64,000 nucleotides of DNA from Zobellia barbeyronii (GTDB lineage Bacteria > Bacteroidota > Bacteroidia > Flavobacteriales > Flavobacteriaceae), in contig NZ_JACATN010000004.1 of NCBI RefSeq assembly GCF_018603515.1, positions 248,001-312,000 of the forward strand. Reading direction: 5' to 3'. Shown piece by piece: positions 43,227-52,874 of the stretch. Numbering within the stretch: the stretch's first letter is position 1; each line of letters begins with the position of its first letter. Below the pieces are notes generated by a model. The model saw only the letters and a program-made list of their open reading frames with translations, was not told where the DNA came from and searched no databases. A program made the position numbers and the translations under genes.

Positions 43227-44207
43227 CTAATCTAAAAACCCTTTTTCGCGCATCCAATCATCATTAAACATCTTGCCAACATAGCGGCTTCCATGATCAT
43301 GAAAAAGGACTACTACTATGTCGTCTTTTGTAAAATGTTCTTTCAGCTGTAGCACTCCTTTTATAGCGGCACCGGCAGAATTACCCAAAAACATAGCCTC
43401 TTCTTTTGCCAAACGCTGCGTGTAAATTGCTGCATCTTTATCGGTCACTTTGGTAAAGCCATCAATAACATCAAAATCTACATTTTTCGGCAGAATATCT
43501 TCCCCTATACCTTCTGTGATATACGGATAGATTTCCTTTTCATCAAAAATACCGGTCTCATGATATTTCTTAAAAACCGAGCCATAGGTGTCCACACCCC
43601 AAATTTTAATATCCGGATTCTTCTCTTTCAAAAATTTCCCGACTCCGGAAATGGTTCCTCCTGTTCCTACACCAACAACAAAATGTGTAATTTTACCATT
43701 TGTCTGTTCCCAGATTTCGGGTCCCGTACTTTCATAATGTGCTTTTGCATTGCTTGGGTTATCGTATTGGTTTACATACCAGGCGTTAGGGATTTCCGTA
43801 GCCAAACGTTTAGCTGTAGAATAATAACTTCTTGGATCGCTAGGCTCAACATCCGTAGGGCAAACATGTACTTCACTGCCCATTGCCCTTAAAATATCTA
43901 CTTTTTCTTTTGATTGCTTATCGCTAATGACGCAAATTAACTTATAGCCCTTTATGGTAGCTGCTAATGCCAAACCCATACCTGTATTACCAGAAGTACC
44001 CTCTACGATAGTACCGCCGGGCTTTAATACACCAGAAGCTTCGGCATCTTCTATCATTTGTAAAGCCATGCGGTCTTTTACCGAGTTACCAGGATTAAAG
44101 GTTTCATACTTAGCCAAAACCAAACAAGGTAAATCAGCAGTAAGCTTGTTAACTTTTACTAATGGCGTGTTGCCAATAGTTCCCAGTATATTTTCTGCGT
44201 ATTTCAT
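43227..44207 (-). CDS. PLP-dependent cysteine synthase / cystathionine beta-synthase-type enzyme
   Basis: Fold-type II pyridoxal-phosphate enzyme of 326 residues. The PLP lysine is in NPGNSVKDRM (about residue 44), the substrate loop is GTSGNTGMG, the phosphate loop is GTGGTISGVG and the C-terminal part reads MFLGNSAGAAI. Makes cysteine from O-acetylserine and sulfide, or cystathionine from serine and homocysteine; sequence by eye does not separate these. The location next to unrelated genes gives little help. Enzyme class is secure. Confidence 0.9.
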   Translation of the reverse strand: MKYAENILGTIGNTPLVKVNKLTADLPCLVLAKYETFNPGNSVKDRMALQMIEDAEASGVLKPGGTIVEGTSGNTGMGLALAATIKGYKLICVISDKQSKEKVDILRAMGSEVHVCPTDVEPSDPRSYYSTAKRLATEIPNAWYVNQYDNPSNAKAHYESTGPEIWEQTNGKITHFVVGVGTGGTISGVGKFLKEKNPDIKIWGVDTYGSVFKKYHETGIFDEKEIYPYITEGIGEDILPKNVDFDVIDGFTKVTDKDAAIYTQRLAKEEAMFLGNSAGAAIKGVLQLKEHFTKDDIVVVLFHDHGSRYVGKMFNDDWMREKGFLD

Positions 44208-44288
44208 AAATGAACTGTTGCTTATTTTATATGAAGGGTAAAATACAAAGAACGTAACACATAAAAAAAGTGACGTTCTTCTTCCTTT

Positions 44289-45530
44289 CTATTCGAACTT
44301 GATTGCCTTTACGGGAGTAATTTTTGTAATGATGTAAGAGGGCACCAAAAGCATAACGATGCAGAGAACCAATACACCAATATTTAGGATTAGTACGGTA
44401 ACAAAATCTATATGAACCGGCACATAATCTATGTAGTATTCTTTTGGATTTGGAAATTTTAGTATTTGGAATTTATCTTGAAGGTAGATGGCACCGAGTC
44501 CTATAATATTCCCCCAGAAAAGGCCCACACCAATAAGGTAGCTAGCGTTGTACAAAAAGACTTTACGAATGCTCCAATTGGCAGATCCTAAAGCTTTAAG
44601 AATGCCTATCATTTGCGTTCGTTCTAGAATAAGAACCAACAAAGCGGTAATCATATTAAACCCACTTACAATGATAACAATGCCTATAATTAGAATGATG
44701 TTAAAATCGAAAAGGCTGATCCATTCAAAAATCTTGTAATACTTATTTATTATGGTCTGCGTATCTAAAGTAGATAGGGTTTTACCATAGATTTCTTTAC
44801 TTTTTTCGTCTATGTCATCAAAATTATTTAGGAAGACCTCAAAATTACCAACTTGGTCATCTTCCCATTTGTTCATGTGTTGAATGTGACGTATATCCGT
44901 AAACAGATAAAGCCCATCAAACTCTTCAAAACCACTATCGTAAAGTCCGGTAATCTTAAATTTTCGCTGGTTGGGTAATTTTGAAACATCACCATCTTTA
45001 AGAAAAAATGAATAAAAGGTGTCACCAGTTTTTAAAGCGAGACGATTTGCCATAAGCTCTGACATTAATACCTCTTCATTTAAATCGCCAGAATAATCGG
45101 GAAGCTTCCCATCTACCAGATACTCCTCAAAAACAGACCAGTTGTAGTCACTACCAACACCTTTTGCTATGACACCTTCAAAAGTAGTCTCAGTCCTAAT
45201 AATCCCAGCTTTACTGGCAACGGCCTGCACATGGTCAATACCATCAACATCTTTAAATTCTGGATAAAAATCTTGATTTAACGAAACCGGCATCACCGAA
45301 ACATCAGATGCATTATTGTCGTAACTAGATATCTGAATGTGACCATTAAAGGCTGCTACTTTCTCCCGAATCTTATATTTAAGACCTATTCCTGTAGAGA
45401 TAGTTATCAGCATCATAACGACCCCCAATGCAATAGCTGCAATTGCTATTTTTATTATTGGAGCGGAAATGCTAATTTTATGCGCTTCGCCCTTAATAAG
45501 CCGCTTGGCCAAAAAATATTCAAAATTCAA
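44289..45530 (-). CDS. FtsX/LolC-E type ABC transporter permease
   Basis: Permease of 413 residues with one N-terminal helix (about 22-45, IKIAIAAIALGVVMMLITIS), a large periplasmic MacB-like domain (about 50-265) and three C-terminal helices (IILIIGIVIIVSGFNMITALLV and others) with the FtsX mark RTQMIGILKALG. In Gram-negatives LolC/E-like permeases extract lipoproteins for transport to the outer membrane, fitting a lipoprotein-rich organism; MacB-type export is the alternative. The ATPase is not adjacent. Its start codon is only 3 bp from that of the divergent NamZ-like gene. Confidence 0.88.
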   Translation of the reverse strand: MNFEYFLAKRLIKGEAHKISISAPIIKIAIAAIALGVVMMLITISTGIGLKYKIREKVAAFNGHIQISSYDNNASDVSVMPVSLNQDFYPEFKDVDGIDHVQAVASKAGIIRTETTFEGVIAKGVGSDYNWSVFEEYLVDGKLPDYSGDLNEEVLMSELMANRLALKTGDTFYSFFLKDGDVSKLPNQRKFKITGLYDSGFEEFDGLYLFTDIRHIQHMNKWEDDQVGNFEVFLNNFDDIDEKSKEIYGKTLSTLDTQTIINKYYKIFEWISLFDFNIILIIGIVIIVSGFNMITALLVLILERTQMIGILKALGSANWSIRKVFLYNASYLIGVGLFWGNIIGLGAIYLQDKFQILKFPNPKEYYIDYVPVHIDFVTVLILNIGVLVLCIVMLLVPSYIITKITPVKAIKFE

Positions 45531-45533
45531 TAT

Positions 45534-46796
45534 ATGGCATTTTTAAACTGTCTCAAAAGTACATTTTTCATTTGGTTTTTGCTTGTTGTGGCATGCGGAA
45601 ACCCGACTAAAACAGAGAAATCTACTTATGAACCCACTTTGGTCCTCACAGATACTATTGTTGAGAAGCCTATTATTGTTGCCGCCAACAGAACTAACGC
45701 CTATTTACCTTTACTAAAAGGCAAACGAGTAGGTATTGTTGGTAATCAGACTACCATTATTTTCAAACCCTCTAAGGATAGTATAAATACACCTACTCCA
45801 TATATTCATTTGGTAGACTCCTTACTCTCCTTACAGGTAGATGTTAAGAAAGTATTTGCTCCTGAACATGGATTTAGAGGTGTTGTAGACGCCGGAGAAA
45901 AAGTAAAAGATGGTGTTGATAGCAAAACGGGGCTCCCTCTTATTTCTTTATATGGAAAAAACAGAAAACCTTCTGCGGAACAATTGAAAGATATTGATGT
46001 TGTCCTTTTTGACATTCAAGATGTGGGTGTTCGTTTCTACACCTATATTGCCACCCTGCAATTGGTTATGGAAGCTTGTGCAGCACATGACATTCCTTTA
46101 ATTGTATTAGATCGCCCAAATCCTAATGCGCACTATATAGATGGCCCAACAATGGAAAAAGCACATACCGGTTTTCTAGGTATGACGGAAATACCTTTAG
46201 TTTATGGGATGACTATTGGCGAATATGCTCAAATGATCAATGGAGAAAAATGGATTGAAGGCGAGAAGAAAGCAGACCTTACCGTAATACACTTAGAGAA
46301 CTGGACTCACGAAACAGAGTATAGTTTACCTGTTCGTCCTTCTCCAAATTTACCGAACGATATTGCCATTAACCTCTACCCTAGTTTAGGTCTTTTTGAA
46401 GGGACGAACGTAAATGCCGGAAGAGGAACGGAATTACAGTTTCAATGTTATGGGGCTTCTTTTTTAGACAGTACGCAATACAGTTTTAGGTATACCCCTA
46501 TGCCTAATTTTGGTTCAAAATCACCAAAAGAAAATGGAAAGATTTGCTTTGGCAAGGATTTATCAGAATTTCCAAGAATGAGTGAAGTATCCGTTCAATG
46601 GCTTATAGATGCGAATATAAATTCAGAAGACAAAACCAAGGTCTTCAACAAAAGTGGTTTTACCAAACATGCGGGCACAGAGAAACTACAAGAACAAATA
46701 GAAAAAGGAGAACTTGAAGAAACCATCAAAGAAAGCTGGCAAGCAGATTTGACTAAATTCAAGAAAATCAGAAATAAATACTTGTTGTATCTATAA
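45534..46796 (+). CDS. DUF1343 lipoprotein, NamZ-like exo-N-acetylmuramidase
   Basis: Protein of 420 residues from the ATG at 45534, giving a lipoprotein signal with lipobox VVACG (Cys about 21); upstream in-frame codons overlap the divergent permease and are not signal-like. Family marks include VFAPEHGFRG, GLPLISLYGKNRKP, LFDIQDVGVRFYTY, LDRPNPN and GRGTELQFQ. Characterised DUF1343 members (NamZ, GH171) cleave N-acetylmuramic acid from the non-reducing end of peptidoglycan fragments. Cell-wall recycling in the periplasm is likely. Starts 3 bp from the divergent permease. Confidence 0.87.
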   Translation: MAFLNCLKSTFFIWFLLVVACGNPTKTEKSTYEPTLVLTDTIVEKPIIVAANRTNAYLPLLKGKRVGIVGNQTTIIFKPSKDSINTPTPYIHLVDSLLSLQVDVKKVFAPEHGFRGVVDAGEKVKDGVDSKTGLPLISLYGKNRKPSAEQLKDIDVVLFDIQDVGVRFYTYIATLQLVMEACAAHDIPLIVLDRPNPNAHYIDGPTMEKAHTGFLGMTEIPLVYGMTIGEYAQMINGEKWIEGEKKADLTVIHLENWTHETEYSLPVRPSPNLPNDIAINLYPSLGLFEGTNVNAGRGTELQFQCYGASFLDSTQYSFRYTPMPNFGSKSPKENGKICFGKDLSEFPRMSEVSVQWLIDANINSEDKTKVFNKSGFTKHAGTEKLQEQIEKGELEETIKESWQADLTKFKKIRNKYLLYL

Positions 46797-46807
46797 CCAA
46801 AATGAGG

Positions 46808-47653
46808 CTATAAAACTTCGCTGGTTTCTGACGTTGTTGGTTTTCTAGATTTATGAAAAGGTTGTTTTAGCAATCCTTTTATGCTTGCATTTTCTACCTC
46901 ATCAGGAAAAGTATCTACGCCGTAAACAATATTGTCCCTATCAAACTTCATGAAAGTTCCAAACAGACGGTCCCATATAGAAAATATATTTCCGTAATTA
47001 CTATCTGTATAAGGAAGCTTATAATGATGATGCACTTTATGCATGTCTGGAGAAATAATCACCCAACTAAGAACCTCATCTAGCTTTCTAGGCATCTTTA
47101 TATTGGCATGGTTAAACTGTGTGGCTATCAATGAAAGCGACTGGTACAACATAACAATTCCTATTGGTGTTCCCACTATCAAAACTCCGAACAAAGTAAA
47201 GACAAAACGAATCATACTTTCCAAAGGATGGTGACGGTTTGCCGTAGTAGTATCTACATTATGATCGGTATGGTGCACTAAATGAACCCTCCATAGAAGT
47301 TTTACCTTGTGCTCTACCAAATGTGCTAGATAGGCACCTATTAAATCTAAAAGAAGCAACCCTACAATTACGTAAAGCCATAACGGCATTTCAGGTAGCC
47401 AATTAATAATACCGAACTTTTCTACGACCGTAAAATCGGCAGTTTTCAATAATAGAAAGGCTAATGCAAAGTTTACGATTATAGTGGTAAACGTAAAAAA
47501 TAGATTGGGTAAAGCATGCTTCCATTTCTTATAGGTAAAACCAAAAAGCGGTACGATGCCCTCTAAAATCCAAAAGAAAGTAATACCGCCCACAAGAATA
47601 AGTGAACGGTGCAAAGAAGGTATTGTTTCAAAATAGTTAATTACGAATTCCAT
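46808..47653 (-). CDS. Sterol desaturase / fatty acid hydroxylase family membrane protein
   Basis: Membrane protein of 281 residues with four to five helices and the family's His clusters: HLVEH, HLVHHTDHNVDTTTANRHHP (di-iron ligands) and HKVHHHYKLP, then SNYGNIFSIWDRLFGTF. These proteins hydroxylate or desaturate lipids with a di-iron centre and oxygen. Its lipid substrate is unknown; carotenoid or ornithine-lipid hydroxylation are possibilities in this phylum. Converges with the NamZ-like gene, 11 bp apart. Confidence 0.9.
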   Translation of the reverse strand: MEFVINYFETIPSLHRSLILVGGITFFWILEGIVPLFGFTYKKWKHALPNLFFTFTTIIVNFALAFLLLKTADFTVVEKFGIINWLPEMPLWLYVIVGLLLLDLIGAYLAHLVEHKVKLLWRVHLVHHTDHNVDTTTANRHHPLESMIRFVFTLFGVLIVGTPIGIVMLYQSLSLIATQFNHANIKMPRKLDEVLSWVIISPDMHKVHHHYKLPYTDSNYGNIFSIWDRLFGTFMKFDRDNIVYGVDTFPDEVENASIKGLLKQPFHKSRKPTTSETSEVL

Positions 47654-47708
47654 ATTCTAAAGATAGAAAAATTAACCAATTCTGAAATAATAAGCAGATT
47701 TTTGCTAA

Positions 47709-48191
47709 TTATTTTAATTGTATGGGAATCCAAACTTCTTCTTCAGAATCAGGATGATTGTTTTTGTACTTCTCTCCTAAAACTTCAAATTGTGGTCTAT
47801 GATCTAATTGATAATCTGAAGCTGGCATCCATTCCAAAAAGATATAATCCATAGTTTTCTTGAAATCACTGGACAGCCCCTTATGAATGAAAACGGCATA
47901 CATTCCTCCTTTTAAATCCAGTGTCTTAAAATCGGCAGCATACTCAGTATACTCACTCACTTCAACGGTTGCCCACTTCTCAAACTCCGTATTCGGGTTG
48001 AAACTTTCAGCATCAGGAAACTTCTCATACACTTGAACAGAATACAATTCTGACCCCACTGCATTTGTAATGTGCCTCTTAAGGGGCATAAACCAACTCC
48101 ACAAATCGAATGTGCGATTATTGGCCAATGACATTTTTAAAGAATGCCCTACCAACTTTTTCTCAGATAACTCTACTATTCTAGGCTCCAT
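47709..48191 (-). CDS. GyrI-like / effector-binding domain protein
   Basis: Stand-alone domain of 160 residues like the ligand-binding part of AraC- and BmrR-type regulators: start EPRIVELSEKKLVGHSLKMSL, YAVFIHKG and the end IFLEWMPASDYQLDHRPQFEVLGEKY (in part) with the key Glu and aromatic cage. No DNA-binding domain is present. Possible function: binding of cationic or lipophilic compounds, or hydrolysis as in some GyrI-like proteins. It is 20 bp downstream of the cysteine-cluster gene. Confidence 0.82.
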   Translation of the reverse strand: MEPRIVELSEKKLVGHSLKMSLANNRTFDLWSWFMPLKRHITNAVGSELYSVQVYEKFPDAESFNPNTEFEKWATVEVSEYTEYAADFKTLDLKGGMYAVFIHKGLSSDFKKTMDYIFLEWMPASDYQLDHRPQFEVLGEKYKNNHPDSEEEVWIPIQLK

Positions 48192-48211
48192 TAGTCTAAA
48201 GGTTGAACAAT

Positions 48212-48706
48212 TTAATTACCAATAGCTTTCTTCATTTTCTTAACAATATTAAAAGCAGCAGGACAAATGGCTACGTTCTTTAAAGTTAAGTTAGAAATCT
48301 GTTGAAATTTTTTACGGTCTGTATGTGGAAATTCTCGGCATGCTTTTGGCCGCACATCATAAATAGAACAATAATTATCAGCTCCTAAAAAAGTGCACGG
48401 CACTTCTTGAAGTACATAATCATTCTCATCATCTATTCGTAAATATTGCTCTATGAACTTTTGAGGCTTAAGCCGGAAATGTTTGGAAATACGTTCAACA
48501 TCGGCCTTTGTAAACAATGGCCCCGTAGTTTTACAACAATTAGCACACTCTAAACAATCTGTACGCTGAAACTCTTCATCATGTAATTCTTGCATTACAT
48601 AATCCAAATTTTTAGGCGGTCGCTTTTTAAGTTTAGCAAAAAACTTGCGATTCTCATTGTGCTTTTCCTGTGCTTTTTTAGGAAGTTCTTTTAAAATTTG
48701 CTCCAT
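48212..48706 (-). CDS. YkgJ family cysteine-cluster protein
   Basis: Protein of 164 residues with the cluster DCLECANCCKTTGP and a second set in CTFLGADNYCSIYDVRPKACREFP, the usual layout of YkgJ-type proteins that probably coordinate zinc or an iron-sulfur cluster. Function unknown. Its start lies next to, and divergent from, the methyltransferase gene (43 bp between starts). Confidence 0.88.
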   Translation of the reverse strand: MEQILKELPKKAQEKHNENRKFFAKLKKRPPKNLDYVMQELHDEEFQRTDCLECANCCKTTGPLFTKADVERISKHFRLKPQKFIEQYLRIDDENDYVLQEVPCTFLGADNYCSIYDVRPKACREFPHTDRKKFQQISNLTLKNVAICPAAFNIVKKMKKAIGN

Positions 48707-48748
48707 TCATCTAAAAATCTGCCCAAAACTAAACAAGAAATACTTAAA

Positions 48749-49489
48749 ATGTCCAATTTTGCCAAACAAACCACTTGCTATATGAAAGACGTTTTTGGAA
48801 AGGCCATATTAGATTTTCAAGAAGGCAACTATACGGAAGATATAATTACGTTTTCATCTCTAGACGAAGAAGATACAATTCCCGTACCCTACCTCTTTAG
48901 GGTTTTTAAAGAAATGCCCAAATTAGAACAGGAAGCATTAAAACTCTGTAAGGGTACTATTCTGGATATTGGCTGTGGAGCTGGTAGCCATAGTTTGTAT
49001 CTACAAGAAAAAGGACATTCGGTAACTGCTTTGGATTATTCAAAAAGAGCCATAGAAACTTGCAGCTTAAGAGGTATTAAGAATGTAGTTTATACTGATA
49101 TATATAGTTTTAAAAATCAAAAATTTGATACTCTATTGCTATTGATGAACGGCATTGGCATTGTTGGAAAATTGAATAACATGTCCAAATTCTTTGATCA
49201 TATAAAAACATTGATGAACCCTGGCGCACAAATTCTATTGGACTCCAGTGACATCATTTACATGTTTGAAGAAGATGAAGATGGTGGGGTTTGGGTACCG
49301 GATACAGGTTCATATTATGGCGAGATTGAATTCCAAATGGAGTACAAAAAAGAAAAAAGTGATTCCTTTTTCTGGTTATACCTAGATTACAAGACCTTAG
49401 AAATGGCCGCAGAATCAAACGGATTTAACTGCGAAATTGTAAGAAACGGCGAACATTACGACTATTTGGCTAAATTATGGCTTAAATAA
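48749..49489 (+). CDS. Class I SAM-dependent methyltransferase
   Basis: Protein of 246 residues from the ATG at 48749; an in-frame TTG at 48698 would overlap the divergent gene and is not favoured. The SAM-binding glycine loop is ILDIGCGAGSHSLYLQEKG (about 76-94), followed by VTALDYSKRAIE and the motif IV region TLLLLMNGIGIVG. The substrate cannot be told. Gene stands alone. Confidence 0.85.
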   Translation: MSNFAKQTTCYMKDVFGKAILDFQEGNYTEDIITFSSLDEEDTIPVPYLFRVFKEMPKLEQEALKLCKGTILDIGCGAGSHSLYLQEKGHSVTALDYSKRAIETCSLRGIKNVVYTDIYSFKNQKFDTLLLLMNGIGIVGKLNNMSKFFDHIKTLMNPGAQILLDSSDIIYMFEEDEDGGVWVPDTGSYYGEIEFQMEYKKEKSDSFFWLYLDYKTLEMAAESNGFNCEIVRNGEHYDYLAKLWLK

Positions 49490-49540
49490 CATCATTTTTC
49501 GCCATTTTTGTATTCTTGCTTCCTAGCAATAAACTTCCCT

Positions 49541-50473
49541 ATGAAAAACATACACACACTTTTATTGGTTTTGCTTTTTGGCCTTTTTACAGGATGTTCA
49601 AAAGATGAAGACGACCAAGTAGCAAACGAAAGCAAAACATTGGACAAGACTGCCAACTTGCAAGGCACTGGAGATTCTGCCAATGATATATTATCTAATG
49701 ATAAATTTACCAAGCTTCTTATTGAAATTGCATATGTAGATGGTTTTAAACCTACCGAAGAAGCCATGGAGGGTTTTGTTAATTATCTAAAGGAAAGAAC
49801 GTTTAAAGAAGACATCGAACTTAAGTATACAAAACTTGAGTCTCCTGACGAAGAAAGTTTGACACTTGAAGAAATTGCTGATTTAGAATCAGAAAACAGA
49901 ACAGTTTATAATGATGGTGAAACCTTGGCGGTGTACATCTATTTTTCAGATGCTCCAGCAGATGGCGATGATGAAGAAGAAGGTCTAGTAACTTTAGGCG
50001 CCGTATTCCGTAACACTTCTATGATTATTCATGAAGCCACAGTTCGTAAATTGGCTGCCCAAAGACTCTTTGTTACGGATGCTGATGTAGAGAGCTCTAC
50101 CTTAAATCACGAATTCGGGCATTTGTTCGGGCTCGTTAATTTAGGAACTACACCTGTAAATGACCATGAAGACATACAAGTAGACGAAGATGGCAAACCT
50201 GTTTTAGACTCAGCAGGCAATACTATTGGCAACAGTCATTGTGATGTTGAAGGTTGTCTTATGCTTGCAGAATTGCAATTTGACGGTGGGTTTACAGGCA
50301 AAAGCGCTTCGCTTACCGCAAAAGATAATAACACCATTACCTCTGCATGTTCTTTAAGCGGTAAAAGTGTTCTTAAACTATTAGATAGCAAAACTGCAAA
50401 AAACGGAATACCAGAACCTCCTAGCTTAGACAGCGAATGTCTTTTAGACCTTAAAAACAATGGAGGCCGTTAA
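49541..50473 (+). CDS. Lipoprotein zinc metalloprotease (HExxHxxG type)
   Basis: Lipoprotein of 310 residues from the ATG at 49541 (MKNIHTLLLVLLFGLFTGC, lipobox FTGC). The zinc site is LNHEFGHLFGLVNLG, followed by a His-containing downstream segment (NDHED, SHC), as in metzincin-like secreted proteases. Several Cys (NSHCDVEGC, SAC, SEC) may form disulfides. Predicted to act at the cell surface or in the periplasm; substrate unknown. It converges with queE, with 12 bp between the stop codons. Confidence 0.85.
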   Translation: MKNIHTLLLVLLFGLFTGCSKDEDDQVANESKTLDKTANLQGTGDSANDILSNDKFTKLLIEIAYVDGFKPTEEAMEGFVNYLKERTFKEDIELKYTKLESPDEESLTLEEIADLESENRTVYNDGETLAVYIYFSDAPADGDDEEEGLVTLGAVFRNTSMIIHEATVRKLAAQRLFVTDADVESSTLNHEFGHLFGLVNLGTTPVNDHEDIQVDEDGKPVLDSAGNTIGNSHCDVEGCLMLAELQFDGGFTGKSASLTAKDNNTITSACSLSGKSVLKLLDSKTAKNGIPEPPSLDSECLLDLKNNGGR

Positions 50474-50485
50474 GTATATCTTTCC

Positions 50486-51118
50486 TTATGGTATATTTAA
50501 ATACTTATGCGTCTGTAGTGAGACTTTCCATTTAGGGTTTTTCATAACATAATCCACGATCATAGGAACTACTTTGTCCCGTACACTCCATTCTGGTTGT
50601 AAATAGAGAATACAGTCTTTGTTGGTTTTTGCAGCCTCTTGTTCAGCAAAAATTAAATCATGCTTATTAAATACTATGACCTTTAACTCATGGGCCTCAT
50701 CATAAATTCTGCCTTCAGGTAATTTGTTCTTCTTTGGAGACAGGCAAATCCAATCCCAAGTACCCGTTAGAGGATATGCTCCAGAAGTTTCAATATGAAT
50801 TTTAAGATTTTTCGCTTTTAAGGCATCGGTTAAAGGTTGCATGTTCCAAGTAAGCGGCTCTCCCCCAGTAATTACAATGGTATCGGAATATTTAGCTGCA
50901 TTCTCGGTAATCTTTTCTATAGCCGTTGGCGGATGAGTTTCCGCATTCCAGCTTTCTTTAACATCACACCAGTGACATCCAACATCACATCCTCCAACTC
51001 TAATAAAATAAGCTGCTGTACCTTTATGGAAACCTTCGCCTTGTATGGTGTAGAATTCTTCCATTAAGGGCAACATGTTCCCCTTATCAACTTCCTTTAA
51101 AACTTCATCTTTTACCAT
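50486..51118 (-). CDS. queE: 7-carboxy-7-deazaguanine synthase
   Basis: Radical-SAM enzyme of queuosine biosynthesis, 210 residues from the ATG at 51118 (a start at 51154 would add 12 residues). The cluster-binding motif is GGCDVGCHWCD, with C44, C48 and C51, the CxxxCxxC form shared by QueE; FYTIQGEGFHKGTAAYFIRV precedes it (in part), and TGGEPL follows. It converts 6-carboxytetrahydropterin into 7-carboxy-7-deazaguanine. The other queuosine genes are not in the window. Confidence 0.9.
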   Translation of the reverse strand: MVKDEVLKEVDKGNMLPLMEEFYTIQGEGFHKGTAAYFIRVGGCDVGCHWCDVKESWNAETHPPTAIEKITENAAKYSDTIVITGGEPLTWNMQPLTDALKAKNLKIHIETSGAYPLTGTWDWICLSPKKNKLPEGRIYDEAHELKVIVFNKHDLIFAEQEAAKTNKDCILYLQPEWSVRDKVVPMIVDYVMKNPKWKVSLQTHKYLNIP

Positions 51119-51320
51119 CGCGCAAAGATACGTCTTGCAAATTCCAAAACCCAAATTCTAATTCTTAAATTAAAGTGCTCATCTTTAATCCATCAGACTA
51201 GTAATTTTAACTACTTCATTCCAGCCTACTTAGTGCAGTTGATTTTGCCCAAAGCTAAACTTCTCTAAAAGTGAATGTAAAACATCAAAAATTCCCTTAT
51301 TTTTACTCAAAACACAACCA

Positions 51321-52826
51321 ATGGCTATTAAAGACGAATTCTTAAAACATATTGAGAGCGGTTACGCTACCAAAGGCGATTATATTGTAATGGGAGCAGC
51401 AATGCTAGATGAAGAAGCCATTACCAACGCACATGTAAAGATTCCTTTAAAGACCTTGAACCGTCACGGACTTATTGCCGGAGCAACGGGAACGGGTAAA
51501 ACCAAAACACTTCAGGTACTAGCTGAAAATCTATCCGACAAAGGAATTCCTGTATTATTGATGGATTTAAAAGGAGATTTAAGTGGTTTAGCACAACCTA
51601 GTCCCGGTCATCCAAAAATAGATGAACGCCATGCTAAGATTGGCCTTCCTTTTGAAGCTAAAGCTTTTCCGGTAGAAATCCTTTCGCTTTCTGAACAAGA
51701 CGGCGTTAAGCTTAGAGCTACGGTATCCGAATTTGGCCCAGTACTTTTATCTCGTATTCTAGACCTTACCGAAACTCAAGAAGGTATTGTTTCCGTTGTC
51801 TTTAAATATTGCGATGACAATAAACTTCCGCTTTTAGATTTAAAAGATTTCAAAAAAGTACTACAATACGCTACCGGTACCGGCAAAGCAGAATTCACAA
51901 AACACTATGGTAGAATTTCTACCAGTTCTACGGGAACCATTCTAAGAAAAATAATAGAACTTGAACAACAAGGAGCCGATTTATTTTTTGGTGAAAAATC
52001 GTTTGATGTAGAGGATTTAACCAGAATTGATGAGAATGGAAAAGGATATATCAATATTTTAAGATTGACCGATATCCAAGACCGTCCAAAACTCTTTTCT
52101 ACATTTATGTTAAGCCTATTGGCGGAGATATACAGTACTTTTCCTGAGCAAGGCGATAGTGATAGACCTGAATTAATTCTATTTATAGACGAAGCTCACC
52201 TTATTTTTAACGAAGCTTCAAAAGCATTGTTAGACCAAATTGAAAGTATTGTAAAGTTGATACGTTCAAAAGGTATTGGTATTTATTTTGTTACTCAAAA
52301 CCCTGCCGATGTGCCTAACGCCGTACTTTCTCAATTAGGTCTTAAAGTACAACACGCGCTTCGTGCTTTTACCGCAAGAGATCGAAAAGCAATAAAACTT
52401 ACAGCTGAAAATTATCCTATTTCTGAATACTATGATACCAAAGAAGTATTAACTTCCTTAGGTATTGGCGAAGCTCTTATTTCTGCTTTAGATGAAAAAG
52501 GACGCCCCACGCCGTTAGCTGCTACTTTGTTACGTGCACCTATGAGCCGAATGGATGTTTTGACAGATAGCGAGTTAAAGTCCGTGATAAAAAACTCTAG
52601 TTTAGTTAAGAAGTACGGTGAGGTTATAGACCGCGAAAGTGCCTATGAAATTCTAAACGAGAAAATAGAAAAGGCTGAAACCGCAGCTGCAAAAGAAAAG
52701 GACAAACCTAAAACTACATCCAGAAGGAGAAGCACCAGTACTAGACAAAACCCCATTATAAAAGTATTGACCAGTGCCACTTTTATTCGTGGTGTTTTAG
52801 GAGTTCTAAAAAAAGTAATGCGATAA
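51321..52826 (+). CDS. HerA-like ATPase (DUF853)
   Basis: Protein of 501 residues of the HerA/FtsK-type P-loop ATPases, DUF853 branch. Walker A is GATGTGKT (residues 54-61), Walker B is LILFIDEAH, with arginine-rich RSKGIGIYFVTQNPADVP after it. The last 60 residues (after about 440) are a Lys/Arg/Ser/Thr-rich tail. The family is linked to DNA translocation, but the exact role of DUF853 proteins is not settled. Followed 48 bp later by a lipoprotein gene. Confidence 0.88.
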   Translation: MAIKDEFLKHIESGYATKGDYIVMGAAMLDEEAITNAHVKIPLKTLNRHGLIAGATGTGKTKTLQVLAENLSDKGIPVLLMDLKGDLSGLAQPSPGHPKIDERHAKIGLPFEAKAFPVEILSLSEQDGVKLRATVSEFGPVLLSRILDLTETQEGIVSVVFKYCDDNKLPLLDLKDFKKVLQYATGTGKAEFTKHYGRISTSSTGTILRKIIELEQQGADLFFGEKSFDVEDLTRIDENGKGYINILRLTDIQDRPKLFSTFMLSLLAEIYSTFPEQGDSDRPELILFIDEAHLIFNEASKALLDQIESIVKLIRSKGIGIYFVTQNPADVPNAVLSQLGLKVQHALRAFTARDRKAIKLTAENYPISEYYDTKEVLTSLGIGEALISALDEKGRPTPLAATLLRAPMSRMDVLTDSELKSVIKNSSLVKKYGEVIDRESAYEILNEKIEKAETAAAKEKDKPKTTSRRRSTSTRQNPIIKVLTSATFIRGVLGVLKKVMR

Positions 52827-52874
52827 ATTAAAAAACGTAGTTTTCAGATTAAAACAAATAATTTACAAAAGTAC

